DNA of 64,000 nucleotides from Sinohyriopsis cumingii (lineage: Eukaryota > Mollusca > Bivalvia > Unionida > Unionidae). The stretch spans positions 77,001,677 to 77,065,676 of the forward strand of contig CM068827.1 of assembly GCA_028554795.2 (NCBI GenBank), in the 5' to 3' direction. The notes under the pieces were generated by a model, which saw nothing but the letters and a program-made list of their open reading frames with translations, was not told the origin of the DNA and made no database searches. Shown here piece after piece: positions 34,487 to 47,200 of this stretch (positions are counted from its first letter, which is position 1; each line of letters begins with the position of its first letter). A program made the translations under genes and the position numbers.

Positions 34487-37400
34487 CTGAAAAACAAAAT
34501 TAAAAAACGAAAATCGATATGAAATAGTATTAATCAAGAGCCAATCCTCCTTTTCTTTATGACCCAACCCACCATGTCCACCCTGCACAATGGTCCAGAA
34601 GTTAAAAGCTGAAATCCATTACATGGACATTAATATGTATCCATGCTATCACTGCAAATATAGGATTTTAAAGACAATTCACTGTAATTAAAAGCTGATT
34701 TCATTTCATCTTTTCTTTCTTCACAATGGGAGCCCAGAATAATATCACTCTTATATGTGGTTATCCAACTGACAAGTACAGTATCAGGTTGACTGAATAT
34801 CAACTGTTTTATTGGAAGAATAAAGTGTAAGAGATGATGAGATTGACATAAAAGATCAAGGGATAAACATATATTTGCTGAAGTGAAGAAACAACTCTGC
34901 TAATTATCTTTACTGTTTGAAATGTAACAGTAATATATGACTTCATGATACACTACAACAGACACTAAAGTTATAGGGCATAATATTAAATATATTTAAG
35001 GGTGGGGTTTGAATTATGATTACAAAACAAACTGAACAAGATAGCAAGTGAACCTTTCAAATGCAGTTAACTTTATTTTATCTCCTCTGAGCATGCATTG
35101 AATAAGGAGATGTGAGAGAACAATGGTAAGGGCTTTTATACTTTAATGATACTAGATTTACTTGATTGTAAGTAGGGTTCAACTGCAAACAGCATAGATC
35201 CAGATCTGCTGTTGTATAATTCAATGACAGATCATCGGTCTATGTAACTTGTTAGAAGTAATCATTAAAATACACAACGCAGACCCTGATATGCCAGTGC
35301 ATCATGCAACAGCATATCTGGGTACTTTTAGAGCAATACAGTACTCATTTTTTTAAAAATCAGACAGGAATTCATGCTAGTAAAACTGCTCAAATATATA
35401 TTTGCAAAATTAAAATCCTTGGGTTAGAAAAATATTAGCAAAGTATTCTTTTATAAGTATCCTTTTTGTGGTTTAGCAGAAAACATCATTTTCATTTATG
35501 TTAAATCTGTCAAAATGCCAGACTGTTGACATCAGGATAACTATTACCTTATGTAGTCACCTATAAATCAATATCAACAGATCTGCCATCGTATAATGAG
35601 TCAACAGATCTGGGAATGTGCACTTTGTTAGGAGTAGTCAGTAGAACAAACAACACTGACCCTGATCAGCACGTGTGTTATGCTATGGCAGATCAGGATC
35701 TTTGTTGTTTGCAGTTTGCCTCAACTTTTAAACAAGTATGTATGGTAATTCATTAATAAAATTAATTTAATGTACTCACAGTCCAGACATGAATAATAAA
35801 CAAAACAGACATATTGCTTTTAGTCAAAACAATCCAAATACTACATACACACACACGGATAGGGTATTATCATGCTGTATGCCTTTAAGTATCACATGTG
35901 TATTCTTTCAACCTATATATGACTTTATTAAACTGTATATAATTACAAAATAAAGAAATACCAAATTTTCAAAAGCAGAAAGTTAATATTTTTATAATAA
36001 AAAAAACCCAGACACCTGTATCTAAGTGGTTTTCAAATACCTGTGTGTGATAGTGAATTCTATGATCTAGATTTTACTTGTCACACATCCTACCTATCTG
36101 ATACAGAGTGTCCTACATTATACCACTGCTGACCAAGGTGTATTGGCACATAATTTATGAGATGTTATTAATAGCACATCTGTTGACAGACTGCTGGGTT
36201 GATAAAATGTAGGATAAACAGAATGGTGAACATACTGTGTGACCTAATGTAAATTTTAAAATAGTGCATGCACATTTTCTTGATTTGAACACAACCATTC
36301 CTCAGTTATTGGTCAAATTTCTTGAATATTCAATGGTACTCCTGAGAAGATTTGACTAAGTCATGTTGTAATGCATGTGTTTTAAGATAAAATCTGGATA
36401 TATATAATTTCATTTATAACATTTTGGAAATCATATGTATCAGTATTACTGATATGCACTTACTGATAATAAAATATACCACAATGACACTAAAATTTCA
36501 AAATTTCTCCTTATCAAAAGACCGAACAGCATTGTGCTGAGGGTTGATCAACTGAGGACAGGAATGAAGTAAGACAGAATCAGAGAAGGCAAACAAGTAC
36601 GTAATTGCGATAAATGTGGAATGGTTATTTTCCCATTTCTTGTTTAAATTGCCATTATTATTCAGATTTAACAATATTAAAAGAGAATAATGACATACAA
36701 TTAGGAGATAATGAAAAGGATAGATAAAATATTTTTCTTTTGATAAAATGAGATCTTATACTGCTTGCTTATGGGTGTAATGTGTCATGCATTAAGTTAT
36801 TTTTTGTGTTAAATACTTTCAAATTAATGTGAAACTACCTGTAACTAATATGTGATTAATGTATAAATAAACAGTTTTTAAAACTAATTGCTGAAAATAG
36901 AAAAAATTGGGTTTAAAATCCTGAAAAGCATGGAAGCTCTGAAAATACATGAAACTGTACAACCCATAATCTGCATATGTGTAGACACTAGGAAATCTCT
37001 ATAATGCCATGATGCTGCATGTAAAAATGTATACTTTGCAAATTAAATAAATATTAAGAATTACAAGCCAAACAAACTGAAGAACAAAATAATTATAGAG
37101 CAATCAGAAAAAATCCAAAAACTTCTGTGAAACTATAGGGAATGAACAAGGAATATTAAACAGGATCTTTCCTCTGTTCACAATTCCTGACTCAGATCCC
37201 TACAACATGTAACTAATAAGTTGTAGATTTGACATGGCTTTGAGATTACATAATGACCAATGCCCCTTCTTACAAAGATAAAACTGAGAATGTGGTGCCC
37301 ACAATCAGAACTGACATTATTTAATTTAACTTTAGGAAGTCTTCAACACAATGTATCAATGTGGTAGGATGCCTAATTGCCTTATCACAACACAGAAGGG

Positions 37401-40400
37401 TATCTGCAGGCATTTCTATTGTTGAAGCATTAAGTCTATGATCAGATATTAATTTAACATATATAACAGTGACCCAGATATAAAGTAATGCAATGATAAG
37501 AAATAAGTGCTAAAGGAAGAATAGATACTTATGACATTTCAGTGCCTGGCATATAAACAAAACAATATCCCTTAAAGGCCTATTCTAAGAAATGCGTGAT
37601 TGTGGGATTCATTAATTTCTTTTTAAAAAATTAACTTAATGGATGAAACTCTGCATCATATTTTCAACCCCAATCTTTATTTTTTCATTAAGTCCTTCTT
37701 GTTTTCAGTCATTCTCCCTTTTCTTCAAGTGGTGGTGGAGGGGGGGGAGAGTTGCCACCTAATTTTTTCAGTTCTAGAATTGACCCAGCTGGCCTTTTCT
37801 GCTATTTCAATTGAGGCATCCAAATGATTCAATCAATATTTTTAAATCAAGATATTCAAGGCAACTTGAACCAAAAATGCTACACTAAGTATATGCCTGA
37901 GTGAACAATAAACAATGTGATAGTAATGGTATGCTTGAGTGAACAATAGACAATGCAACAGTAATTGTATGCATGAGTGAACAATAAACAGTGTTACTGT
38001 AATGGTATGCTAGTTAGTTATGAAAACCTAACCAGTGCAGTCAACAGAGTTTCAGGATGAAGAGTCCTGGACTCTTCACTCATGGAGCTCATGAGTCCCC
38101 AGCCTATTCTGGAGACTCTCTAGCATAAACTCATGAGTCCCTCAATCCTGAAAAGGATAGAATGGAAAATAAAAAGGTACATGATGATAATTTTCTTGTA
38201 TATCTGGATTCCATTCTCAGCCTTGTAAGGTCACATAGTGTAGTGCCGTAGAGTAAAACACATGTATAAAAGCATCACTTAATATTAGTGTTATTATTGC
38301 TTATTAATGATTTGACAATACTGATCAAATGATACTCTGAGAAAGATTCAATTATTGTCATGATTTATACATGTATCATCAACAATTTAAACAGTTAAAA
38401 CAGCAAAGATTTATTTACCAAACAAGCACAGGTACTTGCATACACATTCAGTACAAAATTGGTTTCTTTGAAGTCATCACATCAGAAAAGGTTAAACTGT
38501 TTATTAGTCACACAAGGTTCATGCCTGTTTACCTATGTCTAGCCATTAGCTATTTCACAGATTGGTCATGGCTGACAAAGATACAAGAAGAGAAGCATCA
38601 TGGGGGATGGGTGCATCATGGAGACGTTTTACATGGAAAAAAGATGCATCCTGTAAGAATTTCATGCATACTTGATGCAGAAGATTGGGTCCCTGATATC
38701 CCTGCCTAGCACAGAGCTGAAATTTTAAACTAGTCCTAAATTAAGATTTTGTGAAATAACTTATTAAGTTATCTTTCTATTTTATAATAAAAAGTTTTCC
38801 TACATTAAAAAGCAAGGAATCACATGCCTATTTTTTTAACTGTAGGGTATGTGTTTATAACAGTAAAAGTTTTCATTAAGAAAAACCAAAATTAAAATCT
38901 ACACATGGACAGGATGCCATATATTTAACTTGAGAGATTAATTGTAAGAAATTATAGAAAATCTTACTTCAATGGGAAAATTTTGATTTTGTCCTGGGTT
39001 TATTTACAAGTAATTTTTTCAGTCCAATTGCTTGTCTAGTGAAATAGCGTAGCCACCACTATTAATATGTTTAAACCACCGCATGCAGACTATAGTGTCA
39101 TGAAAGTCAATACTGTCTGTGTAACGCTTGAAGGATTATGAATAAGAAATGATGTTTATGATTAAATCTTTGACTCACAATGTTTTCATTTTGATAAAAA
39201 TAATTCATGTGACATTTGTCATTGATGTTGGCTAAACTGGCGCACATGTCTACATATTTTTCAGACCGCTCCAGTAGCCTAGTGGTTAGAGCGTCTGCCT
39301 CGGAAGCTTGAGGTCAAGGGTTCAAACCCCGGCCGAGTCATACCAAAGACTTACAAAAATGGTACTAACAGCTGCCTCGCTAGATGATCAGCATTAAGAG
39401 GTTAGTGTTAGGACTGGTCGGCCTGGTGTTAGGATAATGTGACTGGGTGGGACAACATGCTATATATCTGCGGCATGATGCCCCAGTGCTAGACAACACT
39501 ATAAACTGCCACACTGCAGACATCATAGTGATATCACTGAAAAAATGTTAAAGCTACATTAAAAAATCCCAAACACACACATTCTTCATCTTAAATTGCT
39601 ATACATGGATTGATGGGCCAAACGCAATGGTTAATGGGGTTTTAAAAATCATAGGGATAAATACTGTAGCTGTTAGAATAGATGAAAAGAACATTTAAAC
39701 AATAAACATTAAAGATGTGTCAAACATTTAAACTGCACCAAAATACTCATTCATACATGTGTATTCACATTAAATTTATCATCTTATAAGTGAATGTCTG
39801 ATTAAATGGGCTTCTCATGGGTCGGTTGTTCTTTCCGGGGTTTTCCCAGGTTCTTCCTCCACCATTAATACTGGCCGCCATGTATAGCCTATCGTGTGCT
39901 GAAAAATGGTGTTAAACCCTACAACAACAACAACAACTGCTTAAATGGTACCTTAATGCTGTAAACTTAGCATGGTAAATTCAATAAGGTTACCATAATA
40001 ATGTTGTTGCTTTATTTATAATGGCATCTTTAACACACTGTTAGTTATATCATGCTGAAGAAATATGTCCTAACTTACTTTAGGAAGGACATACCAAAGC
40101 GGCTGATGAGATCTGGCCGGGGCAAGTACTATCTAACCGGACTCTTGGATTATGAGTCTGATGTTCTACCAGCGTAGCTACCATAGCTCCCACTCAGTTT
40201 CAACTGATGCTACACTAACATGCACTGCTTGAGAACATCTGGTAACTAAACAAATTTTAGGATATTTAAATGTACTGAAGATGTTTGTTTGCATTAAGTA
40301 AAAAGCAGTACTTACACTTCCTGGTCATACTAAACATATACTCCAATTTTTTTAGCTTCTCCAGAATGTCAGCTGCATCATGCCTTCCTTCAAGGTATCC

Positions 40401-40655
40401 CCCAAGGAATCGACTGGTATACTGGAGAAGTCTATAAGAAAGAATATAGTATTTACCTATATATAATGTGTACCCATCTGCAAATAGTAGAGAGACAGTC
40501 TAGAAGACTTAAATTGTTACTGCAGTCTTTTTACTCCAAAGAAAAATAAATATTTGTTTCAGTGGTTTTCTTTATTATTATCAACAGCCATGAGCATTAA
40601 ACAAGACTTAACTGTCAACTTGTGAATTAAAAATATAATTACTAACAAGAAATGC

Positions 40656-40732
<77 letters not shown>

Positions 40733-43553
40733 CTGGATTTTCTGATTAATTTTGGAATTGCACTTTCTAGCAGTTGTTTACAGATGTAAAGCTGTTGCCA
40801 GTAAGGATGTAAATATCTTATAGTGCAATTTCCTCTAAAATGTCAGCATTTTTTAAAATCAATTTACAGTGAAAAAGAACATCACATTTTGTAAAGTGCA
40901 TGCAATTACGTTGATGATCATATATATAATAAAACTCCAGTCAAAACTGCTATACCTGCAATGACTTTGATTATGAAATATACTCAGTGTATTGTCTGAT
41001 GTTTGATGATTATAAGTCTTATACTGATGGTTTGATACATGTCCTTACATGCTTGGAATTTCCTTCGATGGTAGCCATAATGGGCCAAAATTGACAAAAC
41101 ATTGCTTATGATCCAATTATCCTACATAAATAGGAAGGCAACAATAGTTAAACTATTCTTAAAACCGGCAATATTTCAGTATTAATAATAACAATAATAG
41201 AATCATGTGTATATGTAGATTTCTCTGACGACATTGCACTTAAAAGTCAGATAAAGTGATATATACTTTTTATTTTTAATTTCTGCTGCTGTTATCATGG
41301 ATTTCAACTTAACTGATATTAATGTATTAAATTTAGTGATTGGATCCTTTATTTTGGTGTAAATATTCAGCCAGTGCAAGCAGAGACATTCCATCTTATC
41401 ACGAAGATGAAATTTATATTTGTTATAATATGTGCGTGCTACCATATGTAAGTTAGGTAAATACCTTGATAATACAGAGTTGTTCCCCCATGGAATGGTA
41501 ATATGTGTCAGCCTCCATATGCAGTTTCATTTTCAGTAACACAGTTTTACACAGGAGTAGACAGGAAAGGTTAGAGAAACTTTTCAATTTGCAACAATGC
41601 AGCAATAACAGATCGGTTTTAATATGTACCTATAACAACATTATGTACCGCGATAATCGAGCAATCCAGGCTATACTTTATTCTTGTATCAATAAACACT
41701 GACTATGTATGAGTGATGCATCATAAATCAAACAATATCAGTCTCATTTATATTCATTTCCAACTAGTGAGTCATAAAGGAATAGGCTAATAAGATTAAA
41801 GTCAGAAGCAATATGAATCTATAGGGTACCACAACATCATCCATAATGTAAACTGCAGCAACATAGCACATTATAAAGAGGTAACCATCTAGTCTCTAAT
41901 ACTAATTAAAATAATTTTCATTTACATATGAACAACAAATGCAAGCAGTAATACATTTAATACATCTATGTCATATAATACTGACACAGCACATGCATAA
42001 AAACTATTCTAATACAGACATAAACACATATGACCCACCAAGGATGACCCACAACAGTTTATATAAACTTAATTCAAGTGGAGTCCTATGGGATCATGAG
42101 TTTTTGGCATGGTACATATTGAAAATTATAATTCAATGATCTATTAAACTAAGAATTAAAACTTAACAACTGATATCAGAATTAATAAAGATGATTTAAA
42201 TGATTTATATTTGAAATGTTCTTCATAAAAGTGAATAATAGTTTCCAATCTTGTATTGTGTTACAAAAAAAAAGCTGCTAATGCTTTGCCAATAACATAT
42301 GGTGTAACAAAATTAAATATACTGTCTAGTGACAACATGAAGATGATTAATTTTCACAAATGTCTGGCTCAGATGAGATGGACATTTTTCAACAAAAGAT
42401 AAATGTATGAACAGAATGTAGTTCAAACTGATTCAATGTATTCTCCACTGTCAGCATTCCCACATGTTCAAGTTTATGCTGTCTGGTGCTTGTTCTTGGT
42501 TCAACGTAGTTTTTATTCTGTGATATTCAGAAATTTGTACCAAATTCTGTCATCATGCAAAGAACAAGAATGGCCAAAATTGTACCATGTTTTCTAGTTT
42601 TCAGTGATAATAACTGACCTCATCTATGCATTAAACACTTTTAAATATCCAGCTGAATTATGTATTTGTAATCTATATGGAGACCTAAATATTTAATACA
42701 CTTTACAGAAATGATGTTACTGCTATTACAGATTATTTCCAATTCAATGAATTTTTTTTGACTATGAGCCAAATAAGAAGAATCCTGTGTTACCCAAATG
42801 TAACAATACTTTGTTTTCAATAGATCATGCTTCACTGTGTTTTGTAAGTTGAGCATTATCATTTCTATGTGGACAACCATGGATGTTTGAACCTTAACAT
42901 TATGAAGAAGATGTATTCTCTTGAACACAGCTGTTAAATAGTTACGCTCAACACACTCCGTTTTCTATTATCTTGGCCACCAATAATAAATATGTTAACA
43001 GGTCTGTAATTGTTTGCACAAGCCTTGCCGTCCCTTTTACGAGATCAAACCCTAGCAAACTTCAATTCATCCGGCACAATATCAAAAGAAAGGCTGAAAA
43101 TCAAAGTAATTTGAATCGTCAAAGGATTAGAACCATGTTTTCTAAACCTTAGTCCTACAATATAAGACATATCACATGTTATTTTTGTTTTAGTGCTATG
43201 TCCCTGACGCCAAAGACACAAATATCAGCGTCGAGGTATTACATGCAGGACTAGTCAAGGCTAGTACTTACTTGTACATGTATTTAAGTGACTAGGTTTG
43301 TCGTAAACAAAATAGTACCTTATAAAATGAAGCTGGAATTTGTCATTTAGAATAAGTAGAACTTTTTATTGTGATCCACCTGAATATTTTTATGGCACAC
43401 AAAGGCAAAATTAAAAAAAGCAAGTGATCCTAAGAAAAGAAACTTTAATATTACACACAAAATATAAGTAACTATCAATTACCTGCATATCCTCTCCCTT
43501 CCATTAGTTTGGGCATTGAATTTAATTATTTGACTGACAAGATCTGAGTCCAT
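33924..43553 (-). CDS. PEX11A: Peroxisomal membrane protein PEX11 (complete, 3 exons)
   Basis: Join of 43483-43553, 40316-40431 and 33924-34486 encodes 249 residues plus TAG, close to the roughly 247-259 aa of vertebrate PEX11A/B. PEX11 proteins bend and elongate the peroxisomal membrane and recruit the fission machinery (family knowledge). Seen: N-terminus MDSDLVSQIIKFNAQTNGRE, the amphipathic RFLGGYLEGRHDAAD region, LLRFGKSLDFL, LTLSKINQAFYLLFDHFIWA, KWTDLSARFYIATLILNLVR followed by DIYDI, and a hydrophobic C-terminus (LGVISSVIGVATIWNPLLKL). The two split codons (phase 2, then phase 1) are restored correctly by both junctions. It is transcribed away from WDR93. The A/B choice is by synteny with human PEX11A-WDR93; by sequence alone it is PEX11A/B-type. 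Confidence 0.93.
35175..35340. repeat. Palindromic dispersed repeat, copy 2
   Basis: AACTGCAAACAGCATAGATC, then a hairpin-like pair around the linker TTAGAAGTAATCATTAAAA and CAGACCCTGATATGCC. Confidence 0.6.
35565..35725. repeat. Palindromic dispersed repeat, copy 3
   Basis: Linker TTAGGAGTAGTCAGTAGAAC between two palindromic halves (ACAGATCTGCCATCGTATAA; GACCCTGATCAGCAC). Only about 230 bp from copy 2. Confidence 0.6.
37891..38010. repeat. Tandem repeat, about 42 bp x 3
   Basis: GAGTGAACAATAAACA / GAGTGAACAATAGACA / GAGTGAACAATAAACA, each followed by a variant of GTAATGGTATGC. Confidence 0.8.
39263..39591 (+). mobile_element. tRNA-derived SINE, family 2, best copy
   Basis: Clear pol III A box (TAGCCTAGTGGTTAGAG) and B box (GGGTTCAAACCCC) in a tRNA-like head of about 70 bp, followed by the body TACCAAAGACTTACAAAAAT, GGTTAGTGTTAGGACTGGTC, TGACTGGGTGGGACAA, and an AACACACACA tail. 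Reference for copies at 3497, 5855 and 10204. Confidence 0.88.
39810..39940 (+). mobile_element. 5'-truncated SINE, family 1, with target duplication
   Basis: 3' part only, from CTTCTCATGGGTCGGTTG through ATGTATAGCCTATCG to (AAC)n. TTAAATGG flanks it at 39802-39809 and 39941-39948. Confidence 0.85.
40020..40195 (-). mobile_element. tRNA-derived SINE, family 3, copy 2
   Basis: Minus strand begins GGAGCTATGGTAGCTACGCT and reads GGTAGAACATCAGACTCAT, a tRNA-like head with anticodon-arm look, then a body reaching ACATATTTCTTCAGCATGAT. Related to 33600-33750. Confidence 0.6.
40316..40431 (-). CDS. PEX11A: PEX11 exon 2 (residues 24-63)
   Basis: Acceptor tcttatag before ACTTCTCC, donor GTAAGTA after AAGT. 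Reads LLQYTSRFLGGYLEGRHDAA, then DILEKLKKLEYMFSMTRK. Phases 2 and 1 agree with the neighbouring exons. Confidence 0.93.
40659..40727. repeat. (AT)n microsatellite
   Basis: About 34 AT units in PEX11 intron 1. Confidence 0.97.
40728..42640. other. PEX11 intron 1, left part
   Basis: AT-rich, nothing firm. The minus frame at 41203-41445 could be a further decayed part of the non-LTR element at 42641-43110. Confidence 0.45.
42641..43110 (-). pseudogene. Non-LTR reverse transcriptase relic
   Basis: Minus strand, from high to low coordinates: a decayed VPDELKFAR, then CANNYRPVNIFII (the NNYRPISIL motif), then after an internal gap KTKYCYIWVTQ, KKFIELEI and KCIKYLGLHIDY (the FKYLGVxID motif). These are landmarks of CR1/L2/RTE-like RT. 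The central FADD active-site region is missing. Dead copy inside PEX11 intron 1. Confidence 0.75.
43150..43252. mobile_element. Hairpin MITE, copy 2
   Basis: TAGTCCTACAATATAAGAC at the left and GTATTACATGCAGGACTA at the right, with ACAAATATCAGCGTCGAGG inside. Inserted about 230 bp from the PEX11 exon 1 donor, in its first intron. Confidence 0.65.
43483..43553 (-). CDS. PEX11A: PEX11 exon 1 (residues 1-24, last codon split)
   Basis: ATG at 43553; reads MDSDLVSQIIKFNAQTNGRE and RIC plus AG; donor GTAATTG from 43482. The Phe/Asn/Ala/Gln pattern followed by RERIC matches the conserved FxAQxxxRERLCR start of PEX11B/A. Confidence 0.93.
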
Positions 43554-43926
43554 GTTTTCTTTCTCTTTTGATCAACGTATATATTCCCACTCAGAAGCGA
43601 GACAAAACTGCCAGTGAATGTAGTCCAACTACTTCACACACTATCTACTTCTTGAGAGGCCAAAGGTTACAGGCACTTTAACTTCCGTTATATTTGGCTC
43701 TGTTTGGCTTTTTTCCTATCTGTTCATCTGTAGTTGCTGTCGTTCCGAGTGTTTGTTTTTATTTCCGCTAAATGGCGGACCTAGAAACGTCTTTTCTTAA
43801 ATATTGTTTGGAAATCTGCACATACATCGGGGCTTAAGGACATTTACGTTTATAGAAGAATAGTTGTAATTATATAATAATTATATATTATAATTATAAT
43901 AATTATTTTACAAGAAATTACAAAAA
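43554..43926. promoter_or_regulatory. Putative bidirectional promoter between PEX11 and WDR93
   Basis: 373 bp separate the two divergent start codons. Visible sites: AACTTCCGTTAT near 43680 (ETS-like), and TAAATGGCGGACC near 43770 (resembling the YY1 core ATGGCGG). A palindromic AT-rich stretch (ATTATATAATAATTATATAT, 43868-43905) lies just before the WDR93 start. No obvious TATA box at a useful distance for either gene. Promoter function is inferred from the geometry. Confidence 0.6.
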
Positions 43927-44217
43927 ATGCCTGTCTACATCAGAAAGAACGTCAGTTACACTCCTCCATCCCTAGACAGAATACCAGTTGAAGACGAGGA
44001 TGATTATCTGGTAGACCCAGAACAGCTTCGAGACACTCTACCACAACCATATCGTATGGTTGACAAAGTACTCAACTTAATACTTGAAGAAGTATGGGAT
44101 ATTATATCAAAGAGGGAGGAGAAACGCATGGAGGAGGCCAGGAAAATTAAACCTCCTCAGTATCAGCATTCTGCGCATATTGAAGGGGCCATACCGGGCG
44201 CTACAACACATAAGTTG
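43927..44217 (+). CDS. WDR93: WDR93 exon 1 (residues 1-97)
   Basis: ATG in AAAAAATGCC; starts MPVYIRKNVSYTPPSLDRIP. Donor chosen as TTG followed by GTAATT at 44218 because it gives phase 0, as the next exon needs. The same frame stays open to 44313, and an alternative GTAAAA donor at about 44239 would break phase. Confidence 0.82.
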
Positions 44218-47200
44218 GTAATTAATCGTTTGCAAACATGTAAAAGAAAAAATAAATTACAAATTTCTGACTTGGTTGATAGCCTGCAAGCTGTTTTTGC
44301 CGCATCTATTTAAGCATGGTAAGATACAGTAGTCACTTTTCCAGTGTAAACATTGTTAAAGTTCTGCTCATGTTTTTGGAAGTCACAAAACTTCAACATC
44401 AGTTGTTGCATTAAACTGAAGCTGTTTGATAACATCACAATAGGTTTGAAGTTTATGCTGGGATATGCTTGGAGTTCCTGTCTTGCCTGTTTCACTTGCT
44501 TTCATTTCAAGGTGAACTGAAATTTTGTGTCACATAGGTAATACATCAGTTAGTCAAGGCTGATAAATCAGCCCTTCACCCATGACGATATTGATTATCT
44601 GGTGAGGGGCTGATATCACCTATTCATTAAAAGCTGCAATTATCTGCATTCAAATTTGGCTGTACACATTGATGTATATTTTATACACTTACTGGTATTT
44701 CTCGTGTCTGTGCAGCTAATGTTGGCTGAAGGGTTCTTTTGGTGACATGTAGATTATATTTCCTGAGCAGATCATATGTTTGGTGACTTGTAAATCCACC
44801 TGGAATAGCACAACCATTTGTCCTGTGGCCATTTTGAATTTCATGCTTGATATTGCTGTTACCTGCATGCAGTTACTGGTATGTGTCTAAAGTGTACACA
44901 GGTTTGTTCTGGAATGAACAGGTGACATCAGACCCACAACATCATCCATAAGTATCAACACAGATTTGTGGGATTGATTTATTGGAATACAGTTAGTCCT
45001 ACAGTGTAAGATGCCTCCCCTGATATTTGTGTTATTTAGGTCGCTGTATTTCTGCCTAAATAATTTCACTGTGTAGCATGTTCCAAGGTTGACTAACATT
45101 GGAACAAGAAATCAAATTTTCAGGAATGTACACACACTTGGCAGCTCATATTGTTGCTTAATTTCTACCAATCAAAGTTACATGTATATTGCTTTAGATG
45201 GACTTTACTTACTCAGATGTTTTTTTCTTCGAATTTATTCAAATTTTCACACAAGCAAGTGGACATATTTTCAAGTTCTGTTAACCTGAATTTCAGTTTG
45301 CTGGTATGTGATGGAAGCTGGGAATGCTGAAATTGGATTCAGCTGAAGTATGTTTCTTTAATGAAATGAATATAGATATACTAATATTGAAGAAAGTTTT
45401 TAGATAGCTTTGTTTCATTCAAGATACTTGTCATCCTTTTAACCTATATGGGCTGCTGAAGGTTTTATTATTTATTATTGATCGAAATGTTTGAATATAG
45501 AAGCCAGGGAAAAATATGCATTTTTCTTTGTTTAGGTCATTTCCTGAGAAATGACAAGGTATAAATATAATATAACAATAAAAAACTAGTTTCAGAGTTT
45601 CATTTGATGTGGTGAATGACTTCGTCTTTTCCATTAGGCACACTTCAATTTTGAAATAAAATTTAAGTCACTAAGCTAAAATAACCTAGACATGTGTATT
45701 TATTTAAAGCAAAACCTTTCAATTTAAACTCTTAAGAATATCACTTAACAAATAATACAGACAGCACTTCAGGATAAGGTGATCTCATGTAGGTTATCAT
45801 GTCTCGCTTATGATATTTTCAGTTAGAAACTATATGCTTTTCTTATATACAGGGTATTGTATATGAAGGAAGCAAACATTCAGATTTTACCTGCATGGAT
45901 TGGATAGGAAGAATTACTTGAAACTAGGTACATATAAGTTCATTAGTTTTAAAAAGATCCAAGTTTTGCTCTCTAAAATCTAATAAAATAGCCTTACACT
46001 GTGAATGTACATGCTTAAATAAAATTTAATATTCTATTTAAAAAAATGAAACAAAAGTCATAAATATTTTTCACTGGAACACAAACTAAGACTTTCTTCA
46101 ACTTTTAATAAATGTAAGTGCAAATGGAATCATAGCCACTGCACATGATCAAACTCTGCTGTTCTTTTGATCTCAAGTTCTAAGTTAAAGCATTGATAAA
46201 TTTAGTCTTGATATCTTTCATCTCAGGAACAAAAGCTATTTAATAAGATAATCATTTAGTCCTATTCAGTTTTAAATATCCAAACCTGTAGTTCCTGGTG
46301 TAGCAAAATAATTTGACTCATTAACCGTATACTCCAGAAAAGAGAAAATAACCTTCTGAAAGATTAAAGTATATTTACAATGTCCCATACAGTAGATTCC
46401 TGCCAGATATGCTGCATTTACTGATTGTAATCACTGAAAATAGCATATCCCAAGTGATATTCAGAATATCTGCAAAATGGTGTCATTAAAAACTTAAAGT
46501 GCACATAATTTATATGCTTTTTATTTCTTAATTTGTTTTTTTTTTTCCATTAGAATGCATATGCTCATTTCAGATATATGCTAATTTCAGTCTTGTAATT
46601 GTAATTAATGATTCCTTTTTTTGATTTGAAGGAATAAAGGGCATCATCTTGTAAGTTGTTAAATAATAACAAAATATAGCATTAAATTTTGGAGGGTACA
46701 ACATGAAATCAGTAGGTTAGATGTACCACATCAGTCACTATTATTTATATGTCATGAGTTTATTTGACATTATTCCATAATATACATTTTCTGTTAAAAA
46801 TGTCTCTTTAAGAGTTTTTCTGGTATTTTTATTCACTTGTATGTCAGTTTAATAAATAAATCAGATTTTGTTCATTTACACATAGTTCCATTCATCACTT
46901 GAAGATAAAGATATACATGACCTAGTACATTCCAAAGTTGGAAAGATATCCAATTATTCAAGATCTCATCAGCATAAATTAGCCTGCCAAATTTGGTTAA
47001 AGTCTAACAATCCTTCATAAAATAATGCTGAAGAAACTATGGTCAGGAGGATGGAGAATCAGGGTTCTTAACTCCTGTAAATGATGCCATGATATTCGAA
47101 AAATTCTTTTTTTTAAAAGATCTTATCAGCATAAAAGGGCATATTAAATCTAGTTGAAATCCAAGAATCTTTTATGAAGATATGTTACAGAAACCAAATT

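Larger units (their letters stand above)
34487..40315. other. PEX11 intron 2 (5.8 kb)
   Basis: Two copies of the palindromic repeat, a small tandem repeat (37891-38010) and three SINEs near the right end (39263-39591, 39810-39940, 40020-40195). The plus-strand frame at 38371-38709 (112 aa) has no motif and no splice context, so I do not call it a gene. Confidence 0.6.

Noticed and set aside
38371..38709. 112-codon plus-strand ORF in PEX11 intron 2
   Set aside because: No recognisable motif, no splice context, composition like the AT-rich surroundings.
39263..39340. Functional tRNA gene suggested by good A and B boxes
   Set aside because: No complete cloverleaf with matching acceptor ends, and the segment is the head of a SINE repeated elsewhere in the window.
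44218..44313. Extension of WDR93 exon 1 to the stop at 44313 (single-exon 128-aa protein)
   Set aside because: Phase-matched donor at 44218 joins to downstream WD-like exons; the extra 31 residues look like translated intron.
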